Shown here: in pieces, positions 37,314 to 49,611 of the stretch
Layout: each line of letters begins with the position of its first letter
Numbering within the stretch: position 1 is the first letter of the stretch
Origin: Numida meleagris
Taxonomy: Eukaryota > Chordata > Aves > Galliformes > Numididae
Reading direction: 5' to 3'
Length of the DNA: 64,000 nt
NCBI RefSeq assembly: GCF_002078875.1
Contig: NC_034409.1
Location: 103,945,226 to 104,009,225 of the forward strand
Notes under the pieces: model-generated
Databases searched by the model: none
What the model was told of the DNA's origin: nothing
Seen by the model: the letters and a program-made list of their open reading frames with translations, nothing else
Program-made: the position numbers and the translations under genes

Positions 37314-37423
37314 GCTGGCAGCGATGGGGAAAGTATTGGAAATTGCCCATTCTCCCAACGTCTCTTTATGATCCTGTGGCTAAAGGGTGTCATATTTAAT
37401 GTCACAACCGTGGACTTGAAAAG
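37314..37423 (+). CDS. CLIC6: CLIC6 exon 2 (active-site motif and putative transmembrane segment)
   Basis: This 110-base exon encodes residues 463-498 plus two bases of the next codon. It begins [15 protein letters not shown] and continues through [20 protein letters not shown]. It forms the start of the thioredoxin-like N-domain. Cys473 in the CPFS motif corresponds to the redox-active Cys24 of CLIC1, and the hydrophobic stretch after it is the putative transmembrane segment of the CLIC family. The acceptor is TTGTAG after an 18-T run (37286-37303) and the donor is GTGAGA. Exon length and phase match other CLIC genes. Confidence 0.96.
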
Positions 37424-37872
37424 GTGAGATCATAATAGGAGTTCTCATTTTTAAAACAACTTTACCATAATGGTGATTTAAAAGAATGAGTCTCTGTGAT
37501 TTGAAATGCACACACGCAGGTTAGCGCACATTACTTACACTGCAACTTGGCATTGTGCTAACAGGCTGTGCGCCTGGTGCCTCTTCCAGGTTCACTGGTA
37601 TGAAGTGGACCAACTCCTTTGAAACATTTGAGATTTTAATCTATTTTCCAGTAGGTCTCTGTAACACAAGCCTGAAATTGTAGCATTTCAGGGTGCATTC
37701 AGATAGGGGCTAGGTAATTCTGACACCACCAGCATGAGGCAGCTGGACACATGGTGCTTTTGCAAGATGTTGTAGCCTGTTACTGTGAAGCTGAAGCAGT
37801 TCATTGCGATAAGTGTCGGAATTGGAAGAGTGGTCCCCACTGTGATTAACTCACCCTCCTTCCTCCCTCCAG

Positions 37873-37998
37873 AAAACCTGCCGACCTGCAGAACCTGGCC
37901 CCGGGGACGAACCCACCCTTCATGACGTTTGATGGTGAAGTCAAAACTGATGTCAATAAGATCGAGGAGTTCTTGGAAGAAAAGCTAGCGCCGCCCCG
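37873..37998 (+). CDS. CLIC6: CLIC6 exon 3 (end of thioredoxin-like domain)
   Basis: This 126-base exon, entered in phase 2, completes an Arg codon and encodes [20 protein letters not shown] and then [20 protein letters not shown]. That covers the substrate-site loop (the cis-Pro region, NPPF) and a conserved helix of the N-domain. It ends two bases into an Arg codon at a GTACGG donor. The sequence is essentially the same as mammalian CLIC6, in contrast to the fast-evolving exon 1. Confidence 0.96.
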
Positions 37999-39072
37999 GT
38001 ACGGCATTCCTGTCCCCTCCTCCTGCTCATAGCCCCAGCTGTGACAAAGTGTCTGTGAGAGCAGTGCCTCCAACCTGGTTGCAAACTGGGGAGGCCTGGC
38101 AGTGTGTGGCGTGTGTCCTGGGGTTGCCCTGACTGCTGGCTATGCTCTTCCCACTGCTTTTGCCTTCACCTCAAATTCATAGTTGCACCACTACAATCAT
38201 GTCCAAGGCATGAAATCCACCCTCCTGCAGCAAGTATATGCAGAAACCTGCATACCACTGCAGAAACCTGACCTCTTTTCCTCTGCTCGTGTTTATTTGA
38301 GGTTTCCCTTCTCACACTGTACAAATAAGTCGGCTTACTGGGAACACGTAGGTAGAAGGAAGCAGCAGTGGAAGCCTCCCACGCTTGCAGGAGTGCTGGG
38401 GCACAGAGCATTGCAGCTCATTTTGAGTGGCTAGGTGGGATTATCTCAGTGTGTGCCGCAGGCTGGGTTTCAGACCTGTCCTTCCCACCCCAGGAACAAT
38501 CCCTCCCTTTCCCCACATCCTCTGCCAGCAACATCATGCCCCCCACCTAGTCACCTTTTACCCCCCAAGACAGCAGCTGCCCCTTCAAGCAGCCAAACTT
38601 GACTCAAGCTATGTGAGCAGCTATTCCCCTGCACTTTTTCCCTCCTCTCTGCCTGGGGGAGCAGCAGCGGCTCGCTTGACCACTCTGAGCTTGCTCATGC
38701 ATGTGCAGGACGGCCAAGGAGGCCGGGAAGAGCAGCAGTTGGTGCTAGCTGGGACTTTCCCTCTGCTCCTCCTCACGGCTCGGCTCAGCCTCACCTCCGG
38801 CAGAGGCAGCCTGGAAGAGGCACCGGGTTGCTTGGGCGATGGTTGTGGCACAAGCAGTCATTTCCCATCTCCTTTGGGAGTGGGAGGTGAGCTGTGTGGT
38901 TTGGGTATGGGGTGAAATTCACACTTAGTAACTGGTTTTAGCTTAGAATGGTTCCCTTTGAAAGCCCTGAGTAGCTATATATTGTGACACTTCAGTTTCA
39001 GTGATACGTATGAAGTAATTAAAGTGAAAATAAAGGCTAATCCATAACTTTTTGATTCTTTCAACTCCTCAG

Positions 39073-39179
39073 GTATCCCAAACTTGCACCGAAGCACCCT
39101 GAATCTAACTCTGCAGGAAACGATGTGTTTGCCAAATTCTCTGCATTCATAAAGAACCCAAGAAAAGATGCTAATGAAA
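39073..39179 (+). CDS. CLIC6: CLIC6 exon 4 (linker and start of all-helical domain)
   Basis: This 107-base exon encodes [20 protein letters not shown] followed by [15 protein letters not shown]. It links the thioredoxin-like domain to the GST-C-like helical domain. It enters in phase 2 after a CTCCTCAG acceptor and ends one base into the next codon at a GTAGGT donor. The 107-base length is the usual one for this exon in CLIC genes. Confidence 0.95.
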
Positions 39180-39562
39180 GTAGGTGCTCCGATCCTTGCA
39201 CCATCCCTGATAGTTACTGAAATAAATTAGAGTCATGCAACTCCTGTGTCTTCCAGCTCCATCCCCATCACTGCACACCAGCCCCATCCCCCATGAACAC
39301 TCCAGCCCACCCTTGCTGACCCCTGTTGTTTCTGGTAACACAGACCCAGTTTGGTTTTTCTCAGCACCCCTTTTAGCTACTTAGAGCTCTTATCCCAGCA
39401 TTAAATTTTAAGCTTAGGATAAAGGAATTGCGGGAGTTAGCATGGCTGGGTATCTGCGAGCTGGGCTGGTGCCAGGAGACAGGATGCAATAGGCGCCTTT
39501 CTGCTTGGTGTCAGAGAGACCTTGGTACAGGCTTGAACGATCTTTTTATTGTCTTAACCTAG

Positions 39563-39744
39563 ATCTGGAAAAATCTTTGCTTAAAGCCCTGAGGAAGCTG
39601 GACAACTATTTAAATAGCCCCTTGCCTGATGAAATTGATGCTTACAGCACTGAGGAGATCACTGTGTCCTGCCGGAAATTCCTGGATGGAGATGAGCTCA
39701 CCTTAGCGGATTGCAACCTCCTACCAAAGCTCCACATAATTAAG
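39563..39744 (+). CDS. CLIC6: CLIC6 exon 5 (helical domain core)
   Basis: This 182-base exon encodes [17 protein letters not shown], then [37 protein letters not shown] and PKLHIIK. It contains the [11 protein letters not shown] segment conserved across CLIC proteins and the Pro-rich SPLPDEID foot loop. The acceptor is CTTAACCTAG and the donor GTTTGC. It ends in phase 0. Relative to human, Ile-His-Glu-Lys-Asn at the exon start is replaced by Asn-Leu-Glu-Lys-Ser. Confidence 0.95.
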
Positions 39745-40736
39745 GTTTGCATTTGCTTTTCATCCTCCTGAAGAGAAGGGTTCTTTTCTAAAAGGCAGAG
39801 GAAGTCTGTATGTTTTCTGAAGCCACACAGTAGCTGTGTAGGGACAAGGAGTGCTAATGCACACACGAGGCCATTTCGGTGCAGCACAGCTGGGCAGATC
39901 TTCACACTGACAGCTGGAACTGGAATATCTGGTTTCATATTTGGACTGTGACTGCTCTCTCTAGGCCTCTCACAAATATTAAATGAGTACTATATTCAGT
40001 GCTGTAGAGAAATATTTCTATTTACATTTCACATGCAAAGTACCACAGACCGATAAGATTAAATGATCTTGCCCGTGCTAAATCAAGAAAGCAGCAATTG
40101 CTGAAATTTGACCCTGTCTCTCCCACCTTTATACCCTTTGCTGAATATTACCACTAATACCAATAGCACTGGCAGCCACCATCTTTCTGCCAAGTGCTCC
40201 AAAGCACCCATGCACTCCTAAGGGTCCTGGTGACTGAGGTGTCTGGGCACTGTTACATCCTGTCCTAGGCTGCCCTGGAGCCAGCCAGTCTCTGGAAGGG
40301 AAATGGCCATACTGAAAACTCATGTAGTTTCCGAACAAATGAAATCACTTCAGAAAGTTTCATTCTTGACTACTATTTTGTCAGAGGAAGAGTGGATGGA
40401 ATTGTTTTCACACTCCCTCAGGGGTGAAAGCTTTCCCAGGAGGTGTCCTGCTTGAAACTATGCCAGCAATAGCAGTAGGGCAGTGAGCCCTAACCTGCTC
40501 CCAGCCACAGCTCAGGCACGTGCGTACAGCAAAATGTGAGATGTAGCGGGGCTCAGCAGAGCCAGCACAAGGAGAACACCTTTGAGGGATGGTAGAGGAT
40601 GAACATCAAGTCATCCTTGCTGACCCACAGGGAAGAATTAGGTGCCAGCTGGTAGTTGCTTTCTCCAGCCACTCAAAATCTAGTCTAAAGGAGGGCTCTA
40701 AGAAAGAAGGGGATAGATTTCTTAGCAGGGTCTGTT

Positions 40737-40998
40737 GAGACAGGACAAGGGGAAGTGGTTTCAAGCTAAAAGAGAGGGGATTTAGATTGGATATAAGGAG
40801 AATGTTTTATACTCTAAGGGTGGTGAGGCACTGGCACAGGTTTCCCAGAGAGGGGGTGGATGCCCCATCCCTGGAGACACTCAAGGTCAGGCTGGACGGG
40901 GCTCTGAGCCGTAGGTGTCCCTGCTCACTGCAGGGGAGTTGGACCAGATGGCCTTTAAGGGTCCCTTCCAGCTCAAATGATTCTATGATTCTATGAAT
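40737..40998 (+). mobile_element. CLIC6: CR1 LINE fragment, 3' end, in CLIC6 intron 5
   Basis: Plus-strand CR1 beginning GACAGGACAAGGGGAAGTGG. It runs through the AAGAGAGGGGATTTAGATTG block, GGCACTGGCACAGG and TTGGACCAGATGGCC to a GATTCTATGATTCTATG tail. Confidence 0.9.
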
Positions 40999-41344
40999 TT
41001 TCCAAGTGTGAGTCAGTTTTATTACTGAAAGATAGTTAATTCTTGTTGATGCCAGCTCCTTTGCTGCATTAAGCTGCATCTCTTCCATGGTCTGATGGTG
41101 TACATAGCTCCCCATAGCTCTAGCAAAATATTTGTACCAAATAAATCCTTTCAAGTGAGTTGGCTTGTTAGCCAGCTTTCTTCATCCCATATCTTTCCTT
41201 TTTTTTGCCTTTCCTTTTCCTTCTTCCCTACATTGTATGTAGTGACAGACCGTTATATATTGAAAATCAAAAATGTGCATAAAAAATAGATTCAGTTACT
41301 TTTAGGTCATGTGTGTAATAACATTTTTCTCTTATTTTCTAAAG

Positions 41345-41506
41345 GTTGTTGCAAAGAAATACAGAAATTTTGATTTCCCACCTGAAATGACAGGGATTTC
41401 AAGATATTTGAACAATGCATATGCAAGAGATGAATTTACAAACACTTGTCCTGCTGATCAAGAAATCGAGTATGCATATTTGGATGTTGCAAAGAGAATG
41501 AAGTAA
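41345..41506 (+). CDS. CLIC6: CLIC6 exon 6 (C-terminal exon)
   Basis: The last coding exon gives 53 residues and a TAA stop: [18 protein letters not shown], then [20 protein letters not shown], and finally [15 protein letters not shown]. It contains the [18 protein letters not shown] signature shared by CLIC4, CLIC5 and CLIC6 and ends with the CLIC6 C-terminus Arg-Met-Lys. The acceptor TTTTCTAAAG follows a pyrimidine-rich tract. Confidence 0.96.
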   Translation, partial: VVAKKYRNFDFPPEMTGISRYLNNAYARDEFTNTCPADQEIEYAYLDVAKRMK

Positions 41507-43235
41507 ACAGAAGACGTTTCCCTTCTTTATTACTTCTGATATTTTATGGGCACCAGCCAATATGGAAACGAAAAAAAGCCAGCACGCATTCTGCAGTGTA
41601 ATTTTAAGTTCTGTTATTGGCCAATCCTTCTTTTGTAATAATTGCGTAGCATTGTTCGATCATTCTAAGATTGTATATGTATATGGGTGTCTGTACAGAT
41701 GTACGCACACATGAATGTGTGTTATGCACTCCAAGTTAAAGGCATCAGTCAGTACTAAGGCTTTCGCTGAAGTTAGGGAAGCAGCGTAGGTCGCACGAGT
41801 ATAGCAATATTACAGACTAGTGACATGCTAAACGACTGAATTTTGCGAAGAAATAGCCCTCTTCCTAACACGCATTTAACCTGTCATTACTGCTGCCTCT
41901 GATCTGTGTTTCACAGCTGTTGCCAAATTTTGCAGTTCCTGGGAAGGTTTCTGCTCGCTTCTCCCCAGGCCCCAGCGGCTCCACACCAAAGCTGGCAGGC
42001 ACGCAACACCCTGGTTAACCCAGGAGAGAAGCCATCTTGGAGGTGGGACCACACCTGGCTTCCCAGAAGCCCTCTCCTCTGTGCTAGAGACCTGCGGTCA
42101 GCAAAGAACAACTTGTCCTCACGTTGCGTGAACTGTCTTTGGTATGAAAAAAAGTAATTAGAAAGATCCCGCCTTCTCCTCTCTCAGGGCTGCATAACCC
42201 ATCCAGCTTCCTCCAGACAAAGAGAGGAACGCAGACTGTTGCTGGCCCGTGGATTATCTGATAATAAATATTTGACAAGGGAGGAGGCAGAGGCTTGGTT
42301 GTCGCTGCAGACACGGTAAATGGGTGAACATCTGCCCCCTGCTACTGGTGCGGGATCTCTCTGTCATCCTTTTGTGACTCCCATTAGGTTTTGGAAAGCA
42401 AAGAGGAGGGTCTAAGAAAGAAGTTGTCCTTTTACACTTCCCTTTCTGGATTTAGCTGCAGGGTTTGGATTTTCCCAAGCAGCCATGAGGACTTCTTTGC
42501 TGAGAGCTTTCCAAATGTCCAGGCACTGCCCCACTGGGGACAGCAGAGGTGTAGCTCCTGCCCGAGGTGGGGGATGGATGAGACGAACCCCTCCAGGCTG
42601 GCAAGACCTTGTGTTCAGGGAGCCAGTACTGGTGAGAAGTATTCTCTGGGCTTTGTGGAACGTGCTGTTGGAGATGTGTCAACTCTCAAAAGTCACATCC
42701 ATGGCTGCTTCTTGCTGAGCAGGGCCTCAGCAAGCACCTAGGAGCAGAGGGTGCAGCTCTTTAGTCATAGGGGCACCTGGAAGTTTCCTTCTGATGTGTT
42801 TTGCCTGTATGTACAAAATAGACATGGAAACAGCTAGAAGTAGCTTCTGTAGCACCTACATCCATACAAAGACCGATACAGAATAGCCATTCATCTTTGC
42901 CCAAGTCAAATGTAGGCTTGCTTTCTAACAATGCATTATTTAGGGTAATATTAGGTGTTGGGTATATGGTGTCTGTGTGGCTTCCTCTTACACAGTTCTT
43001 TTGCAAATGTCCTATCATGATTATTTGTAAGCAATGTTAAATACGCAGCTTTAATTTCTCTAGCTTCTCTACAGAGAAAACAGGCACGACACCTTTCCCT
43101 CAGTTGTGAAGTGACACACTGGGGTTGGTAGCTGAGCAGTCACTTGTCATTTATTACTAACTGTTACTTTGTATTTTCAAATACATACGTAAATGTATAA
43201 TAATATATAAAATAAAAATCTGTATACTCTTTTCA
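41507..43235 (+). other. CLIC6: CLIC6 3' UTR (extent inferred)
   Basis: AT-rich sequence without repeats follows the stop codon. Canonical AATAAA signals occur at 42263-42268 and 43211-43216. The second lies in a strongly A/T-rich stretch and is a good candidate for the main end; the first would give a shorter transcript. The 3' end is an inference. The frames at 42391-42741 and nearby are shadows. Confidence 0.5.
43211..43216 (+). terminator. CLIC6: Candidate CLIC6 polyadenylation signal (AATAAA)
   Basis: A canonical hexamer 1.7 kb after the stop codon. A further AATAAA at 43460-43465 is possible. Confidence 0.45.
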
Positions 43236-43626
43236 TATGCCTTACAAATTTAAATAGAAAATATATAAATCCATAAGTAATTTGAGCGGTGTTCCATCTT
43301 TATTTCCATAGTAGTTTCCTGGCAGGATGCTTTGCAGCAGTGGCCTGGATTTTAACAGGCAAGATTTAACCCAACTTTGGTTTGCTTTGGAGGAATCATG
43401 TCGCAGACCTGCAGTCAGATCTGGGGAGCAATGCACACTGACTGTGCTCCTTACTGCTGAATAAAAATACAAAGGGCCAGCGCGTAATTTCTGATCTCGG
43501 GGCCACCTAGCACAAAGCACATACCCTCTGCTGGGGGCTGGCCACGTTTTCACAGTTTGGTCTGGGAAAGACCAAACGAGGAGGATTCAAGCAGCCAGAG
43601 TCTGTCCGCACTGCTAAGTGGCTCCC

Positions 43627-44017
43627 TTAGGAGGACAGGCTGAGCGACCTGGGGATGCTCGGCCTGGAGGAGAGAAGGCTGAGAGGAGATCTCATCACTC
43701 TTTATAAATATACAGCAGGTGGGAGCCAGATGGATGGGGCCAGGCTCTTTTCAGCAGAGCCCAGTGCGTGACAAAGGCCAATGGGGACAAACTGGAACTC
43801 AGGAAGTCTCATCGGAACATGAGGAAGAACTTCTTTACTGTGAGGGTGACAGAGCACTGGTACAGGCTGCCCAGAGAGGCTGTGGAGTCTCCTCTGGGGA
43901 TATTCAAAACCCACCTGGATGCTTTCCTGTGCAATCTACTGGAGGGAGACTGCTTTAGCAGCAGGTTGGACTTGATGGTCTCCAGAGGTCCCTTCCAACC
44001 CCTATGATCCTGTGACC
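43627..44017 (+). mobile_element. CR1 LINE fragment, 3' end
   Basis: Plus-strand CR1 from CTTAGGAGGACAGGCTGAGC through GGTACAGGCTGCCCAGAGAG and TTGGACTTGATGGTCTCC to a degraded tail (CCTATGATCCTGTGAC). A different subfamily from the copies of the GGCACAGGCTGCCCAGGGAG type. Confidence 0.88.
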
Positions 44018-47000
44018 CAAGAGCTGGCTGCACTGTGCCACCTCACAGCCCGCCTGAATGCAGGTGACTCATGGGACACCAAATGAAATATGTGCAAACA
44101 GGAGTTTTTTTTCTCCTTTAAAATCTGATGTTTGAAAGGACATTTAATCTAATGCTTGCGGTCACTGATACTTTTGAAACCTGATGTTTTGTGGTTACTG
44201 CTCTTACTCACACGAAAGTTCATGGCTCCAGCCCTCCACAATGGATTGCTGTCTCCACAAATGTTACTATCTAAACCAGCACGTTTTGGTTGGTATTTGT
44301 GTATTTCAGGCAACACAGGGAAAAGATGTGGGTAGAGAAGTTGTAGAAATGACCCAGTGTGTCAGAAAACTGCAGTTACTTCATTTGCCTCAGGATAGGG
44401 TGAGCTGAAGTGCTTGCATAGTCCTGCAGTGCATGGAACTATATCTATTACGTTTTGAGTGTCTGATTCCATCCCCTGAACATGTTTAAGAAAAAGCTGT
44501 TGCCCACATTTGAGTTGCTCTATCTTTAAAAGACCGTGGAAATATTTTTAAATTTACCCGAGAACAAATAATATGATACAAAGGGAGAGAGAAAGCAAGC
44601 TGTGTAGTTAACTGCATCACCACCTGACTGAGCAGCCTTGACATAGATGTAATATCTAGTTACAGATTTGTAGCGCTTGACCCCATGTAAAAGCAGAGCT
44701 TATCTTCAATTATTTTAAGGCATGCCTGTGCAGATAAAGCTACCGATTTCTAAATGCTTATGAGCACGAGTAGTCTTCTCTGTGATGTTGCTTGTACCAA
44801 ATTTGCTTTTATTGTTATCATTTTCAATACAAATGTTTATATTTCCCTTTCAAACATCTACTATATGCAAAGAATATAAGCTCAGACAGTTAATTATTTT
44901 TTCTTCAGTCACTTGTGTAGAAAGTTTTTCAGGGTTTGAAGACTTTTTTTGTCAGCTTCAGTATCTCAGATAGTCTTCGGAATGACCCATTCACTTGAAG
45001 CTTAAATACTACTTGTGCTCAAATGCAGTACTTCCAAAAGCAAGCTGGAATAAAATCAAATACGTGGTAATCAACTGGAACATATTTCCCCCAGTGCATT
45101 CCATTTTTGAAATAGCTTCAAAGCAATGAAAAACTAAACCTCATGAAAGCAAGTTGGTATCCATCGTCGCTATCAACATGCTATTTGTTTGAGTATAAGC
45201 AAATATCTAAATCCCGTGAGCTCCTTACAGCTGGTTGAAGTTTAGCTTAAAAGCCACACCCGCTGGTTATTTCTAAGCAGTCAAGAACCGGTAATCAACT
45301 GGTAAAGTGAGGCATGACCCCAAAGGGTCAAATCAACAAAAACTATCGAAAACATGGTAGAGCCTTGACTAGCCTGAGCCCTGACTAGGTTAGTAAACTT
45401 CCCTCTAAACCAGCCACCCCAAGTGCTGCTATCGCTCAGTCACTCTTGGCCTCACAGATGCTCCCCATGGACTCTTCCAAGCTACTCAAAGAACACTCAC
45501 CATGACTTTACTGATCACACATGGGAGATGCTGCCCTAAAAACTGAATTTCCTCATCAGCCATCCTTCATACCTGGCAGAGCTGGGAGAGCAGAGGTTTG
45601 CCACATGGCTCACTTCTACGTTCTCTAGTCAGCAGTCTTAAATGGCATTGTATACCTGAGCTACTCTTAGTTTTCTCAAGAGACAGAAGGCCAGACATAG
45701 GTCCTGCTTCTGAGCTATGGGGTAAAGCAACCTTGTGGATTTCCTAACAGATGGCTCAGATCAGCATTCAGTTTTCCTTCATCTGTGAACTGCAAAGAAG
45801 GGCAGAAGCAAAGATTCTGGACTCCTAAAGACCTAAATCAGACTCCCGCTGATGAAGTTTTTATTGATGAGCAAAATGCAAACAGTAAAATCTCGTCTGG
45901 AAATGAACTAATGGAAATCAGAGTTTTGTTTCAAAATCTGAAAATTGTCCAACTTTTAAATTAAATAAAACCAATGAACTGAAATCAAAATAAATATTTC
46001 TTTTGAAAGCTGAAGGCAGTTGTTTTCCTTGGGTTTCTTCCCTCTATCATTCCCTTCTCTTTTATTTATTCATTTATTTATTTATTTTCAGCGATGAAAG
46101 GGGAAAAATGAGAGGTAGAAGTGCTGGAGAAGGGAAGAAAAGCAAACAAACAAACAAAACAGAATACCAAACCTTGATTTTCAACTCAAGACTAAAAAGT
46201 AACACAACCTATAAACCAAACCTGTATCTTTTGTTGAAAAATATTTCAAAGTTGCTTTCATCTAATATCTCATTCTTCTTTCTTTTGAAAACATTAGGAT
46301 CTGCACCAAACCACTAAGTTCTCTTCACTGAGCAAAGAGAAGGTTTCTCTGAAGATAAAAACTGCTACTCTGAAGATGAAAACTCGGCTACTCCTTTGCC
46401 TATAGCAATAATCACAGAACAACTCTTCCAGCTCAGTCCTCTGTAGGACGTCAAAATAGCTGTACATTGTTTTGGGCGATGAAGCCATACTCACAGGAGA
46501 GATTGCAAGGAGTTAGACCTTGCACTTGTAAGGAGGATGCTACATGTCCCTCTCCCCTGACACAATGTACAAGCTCTGTAAGCCTCATGTTACACGCCTC
46601 TCTGCCTAAGGATGCCTGAGCTAACAGGCTGCAAGATGACAAAGATGTGCTCACACAGTAAGAATATTGGCTAAAATATCTTGCGGATGGGAAGTACTAC
46701 TGCTACATCCATATGCATCCTCCTAAAGGTTGCTCCTCTACCAGCATCAGCAAAACCTCCTCTGCAAAACCTCAGATCACTGTGGATGTAATTTGAACTA
46801 AAATATAGGTCTCTCCTCACCTCCTCCTTCCCTCCCTCAACTATCTCATTCTAGACAAAGCACGCACCTTAGGAAATGCAGTAGCAAAGGCACACTCAGA
46901 TAACTGCACCAGTGAACAGATAAAACTGTCAGTCTGCTGAAACACAGTCAGTTGGGTGGCACTTCCAGTTCAGGCTTCCACTGTGTCTGCTGCAGAGGCG

Positions 47001-47479
47001 AGAGCAGCTACAGCTGTTGCCCATACTCCCGCACACTCATTATGCCAATTAGTTACCTTGGCTCCTAAAGAAACACAGACAGAAGCACCACAAATTCACC
47101 TGGCCCTACAGTGTCCTTAGTAAGTGAGGTAAATGGCTCCTGCTGTGCTTGAGCCATTCTACTTTAAGAAGGGCAGAATCAGGAGATTCCACCCAAGGGC
47201 GGCTTCAGGCAGGGCTGAGGGATTCTCAGTGTGCAGAAAAAGGGACCATGAACCCTTATCACAAAAGGAAGACTGTTACGCTCATTTCGTACCCACAGAA
47301 CTGAAAGAGGCACAAAGGCAGTGTTTCTTTTCCAAGGACATGTGAGGCAAACTGTGGTGAAATTAAGTCTCTTACACTTCACAACCAGGCAGGGGAGAGC
47401 TTCCCTGAGAGTGACTTTGTTATAAGTACATGGTGAGCCGTGCAGTTCTTTGGTAATGTAAGGTCAGATCTGACTGAAT
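44018..47479. other. Intergenic region, no gene seen
   Basis: AT-rich sequence with simple repeats (a TTTA run at about 46061-46086, CAAA near 46143) and no convincing exon. On the minus strand the TTTA run supplies several AATAAA hexamers, which could end a transcript from the candidate gene at 47480-50581. A GTGAGT donor-like site lies near 46490 on the minus strand, but I could not tie it to an exon. Confidence 0.5.
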
Positions 47480-47734
47480 TTAGTAATGTGGATATGTTGT
47501 AGGAGGAAGTGTTTCAGTGAGAAAGCTGTAATTCACACTAGACTTTTTTTTGTTAGACACTTTCAGCACCTCCTGAAACTCTCGCTTTGGTACCAAAGTC
47601 ACCCAGTAACAAGGCAGACAAGGTACAACATAACCTGATAAGTCCCACCTCTCTTTAATTTTCCTGGAGGCTGGCAGTGCAGGTCTCCAGAAGGTCTTTC
47701 CATGTAGAGGATTTGTTTCTAGAATGTCCTTGCT
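47480..47734 (-). CDS. Candidate terminal exon 4 of an unrecognised secreted-protein gene
   Basis: A CTCCACCTGAACAG acceptor is followed in phase 0 by 84 codons and TAA. The product reads SKDILETNPLHGKTFWRP, then ALPASRKIKERWDLSGYVV, followed by a Lys/Ser-rich and Pro-rich end. Exon 3 leaves phase 0, so the join is in frame. An internal donor (CAG followed by GTTATG near 47650) could instead send the transcript to a further exon. The last 50 residues look less protein-like than the first 32. Homology not recognised. Confidence 0.3.
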   Translation of the reverse strand, partial: SKDILETNPLHGKTFWRPALPASRKIKERWDLSGYVVPCLPCYWVTLVPKREFQEVLKVSNKKKSSVNYSFLTETLPPTTYPHY

Positions 47735-47956
47735 CTGTTCAGGTGGAGGATTAGACAGACCTTTGTTTACACCTCCCTGCTCAAAAGAATGCATACGTAG
47801 GACAACATCAGTGAGGTGGTCTCTAGAAACAGAGAACACTGGCAACCCAGGAAACACAGCACTGCTTACTCCACAGAATGGTGATGAGAGCTGTACATGT
47901 ATTAGACAACAACTAGGGAAACAAGTAAGAGAAAGCACAGAGCTGCCTGATCTTAC

Positions 47957-47991
47957 CATTTTGACTTTCTCTCCATACGTCTCCGCATAAG
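47957..47991 (-). CDS. Candidate micro-exon 3 of an unrecognised secreted-protein gene
   Basis: A 35-base segment lies between a very good acceptor (CCCTTTTTGCATTTCAG) and a strong donor (GTAAGA). It enters in phase 1, as exon 2 requires, and encodes AYAETYGEKVKM, leaving phase 0. The strength of both splice sites is the main evidence. The flanking sequence also contains a longer open frame (47480-48187) that ignores these sites. Confidence 0.3.
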
Positions 47992-49611
47992 CTGAAATGC
48001 AAAAAGGGAAGACTGATACAAGCTGATCTGGAAGAGGATCCTGCTTCCTGCACATGCCACCATTATCAGCCATTTGGTGAGATGCTTCCATTAAGAAAAT
48101 CGGCAGAGCAACTTCTTCCCACAGTTCAGTTTTCCATAAATGCAACATTGCCTGGAGGTCCTCAAAGGTCAACCTTGCCTCCAGCATCTTGACAATTCCA
48201 GGGCCATTTTAGCTATATTCTGTGCTGAATCAGTTGCTTTGCTACTGTGAAACCTCACCCATTTTTTCAGTTAGGCAAAAGCTGCCTTTCAAGATACGCT
48301 GGCTGAGTTGAGTCTCCAGGAAAGCAGCTCCTAAGGGTCCTAAAGGGTCTTTGAAATAGCACTGGTGCAGGAACACCTGTAAGATAATCAAGCGTGCCAC
48401 AAGCATAAACCCAGTAGAGCTGCCTCCTCACAGTGAATACATCTGTCAGAAAACCCTGTTGGGCCATACAGCAGCTCCGGCAGTGACAAGGCTTACCACA
48501 GTCTAATTTGGCTGACCGCAGAGTGGACAGGCTTTTTATACGCCTACAGACAAGGCATAAAACTCAGAGAAAATTCTCTAGTACCGAGGGGCTTAGGTTC
48601 TTCACTTAAGCATGTCTAGTTAACAATAAGGTTAGCATCAATAGTGCATATAAATCCTGTTCTTTGTTTCCATTTGCACTCTTCCATCTCTCCTTAAGTT
48701 AAAAAGCATTCCCTGTTACTTTGTTGAAAATTTTTACCTGAGGACTATGGACAGATTTTGAGTGGATTCACACAAAGCTTATGGTTAAAGTGAAATTCAT
48801 GCTTAACATCTGAACCATGCAGATGGTAATCTGACAAACCAAAATGGATTGAGGAAACTCTCATTTGTAGCACGACACCATGGCATACATGAATCAGGCT
48901 ACAAAGCATTCACCTTCTGAAACTAGAACGTGACCTACAAGTGTCAGCAAGAGAAATTATTGATCCTCCTCCAAGATATAAAAGCAAAGGATGACTGATC
49001 CAAATAAATGTCAATGGAAATACTGTGGCTTGCGGCTTTGTCTCTTGTTTAAACCCCTCCACCTCCTTGAGTGTGTTTTTGCTTCTAGTTATGTTAAAAT
49101 GTGATCTCTGCCCTGCAGATATTATTCTCTCTCCAGTATTTGAGTCATGCCATGTCACTAGTGTTGAATGATAGGACAGGTTATATTAGAAATAAAACAT
49201 ACAGAACTAACAAATGAAGTGTCATTAAAATAACACAAAACCCGTCTAAAATGACATAGAGCTTGCTGTAAGTCTTTTTTATAGTTTGCTCTTCTCTCCC
49301 ATTTTGGATTTCATCACAGTGAAGCATCTCCAGCACACTGAAAGCTTGCATGCTTGCAAGATCTCCTAGTGGGGAGGGAGTCTTTGAAACAAATCAGTGT
49401 CATCATTTCCTTTCATAATAGAATTGAGATTTTTTGCTAGAGAATGCGTGTAAGACTGAGGCTTCCTTCAGGTTCCTTGTTCTACTTCTTCCCAAAAGCC
49501 CTTCTACAACACACAGACAAACATACAGTCTCTGTCTCTTTTCCCAGTCATAACCTTTCCTTGAAAAAACACACTTAAAACAACAGCCAAATAAATATAA
49601 AAGACTCTTAC

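Larger units (their letters stand above)
37424..41344 (+). other. CLIC6: CLIC6 introns 2 to 5 (intervals between exons 2 and 6)
   Basis: The introns are 37424-37872, 37999-39072, 39180-39562 and 39745-41344. All have GT-AG ends. Introns 2 to 4 hold no repeat that I recognise; intron 5 contains one CR1 fragment. The open frames at 38427-38915 and nearby are GC-rich chance frames. Confidence 0.9.

Noticed and set aside
48267..48467. 66-residue minus-strand protein starting MAQQGFLTDVFT
   Set aside because: The start context is poor, there is no homology that I recognise, and a phase 1-to-1 internal exon within it is equally possible.
48497..48540. TATA-box promoter with a tiny first exon (TATAAAAAG on the minus strand)
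   Set aside because: The exon would be only about 15-30 bases before a GTAAGC donor, and the next acceptors are only 44-54 bases further, too close for a normal intron. The same bases also look like a 47-base internal exon, so it stays unresolved.
48910..49157. Alternative terminal exon of the candidate secreted-protein gene
   Set aside because: The acceptor and phase 1 entry fit, and it stays open for 82 codons, but the second half reads like non-coding sequence and no donor or polyadenylation signal supports it. I preferred the route through the micro-exon with its stronger splice sites, without certainty.
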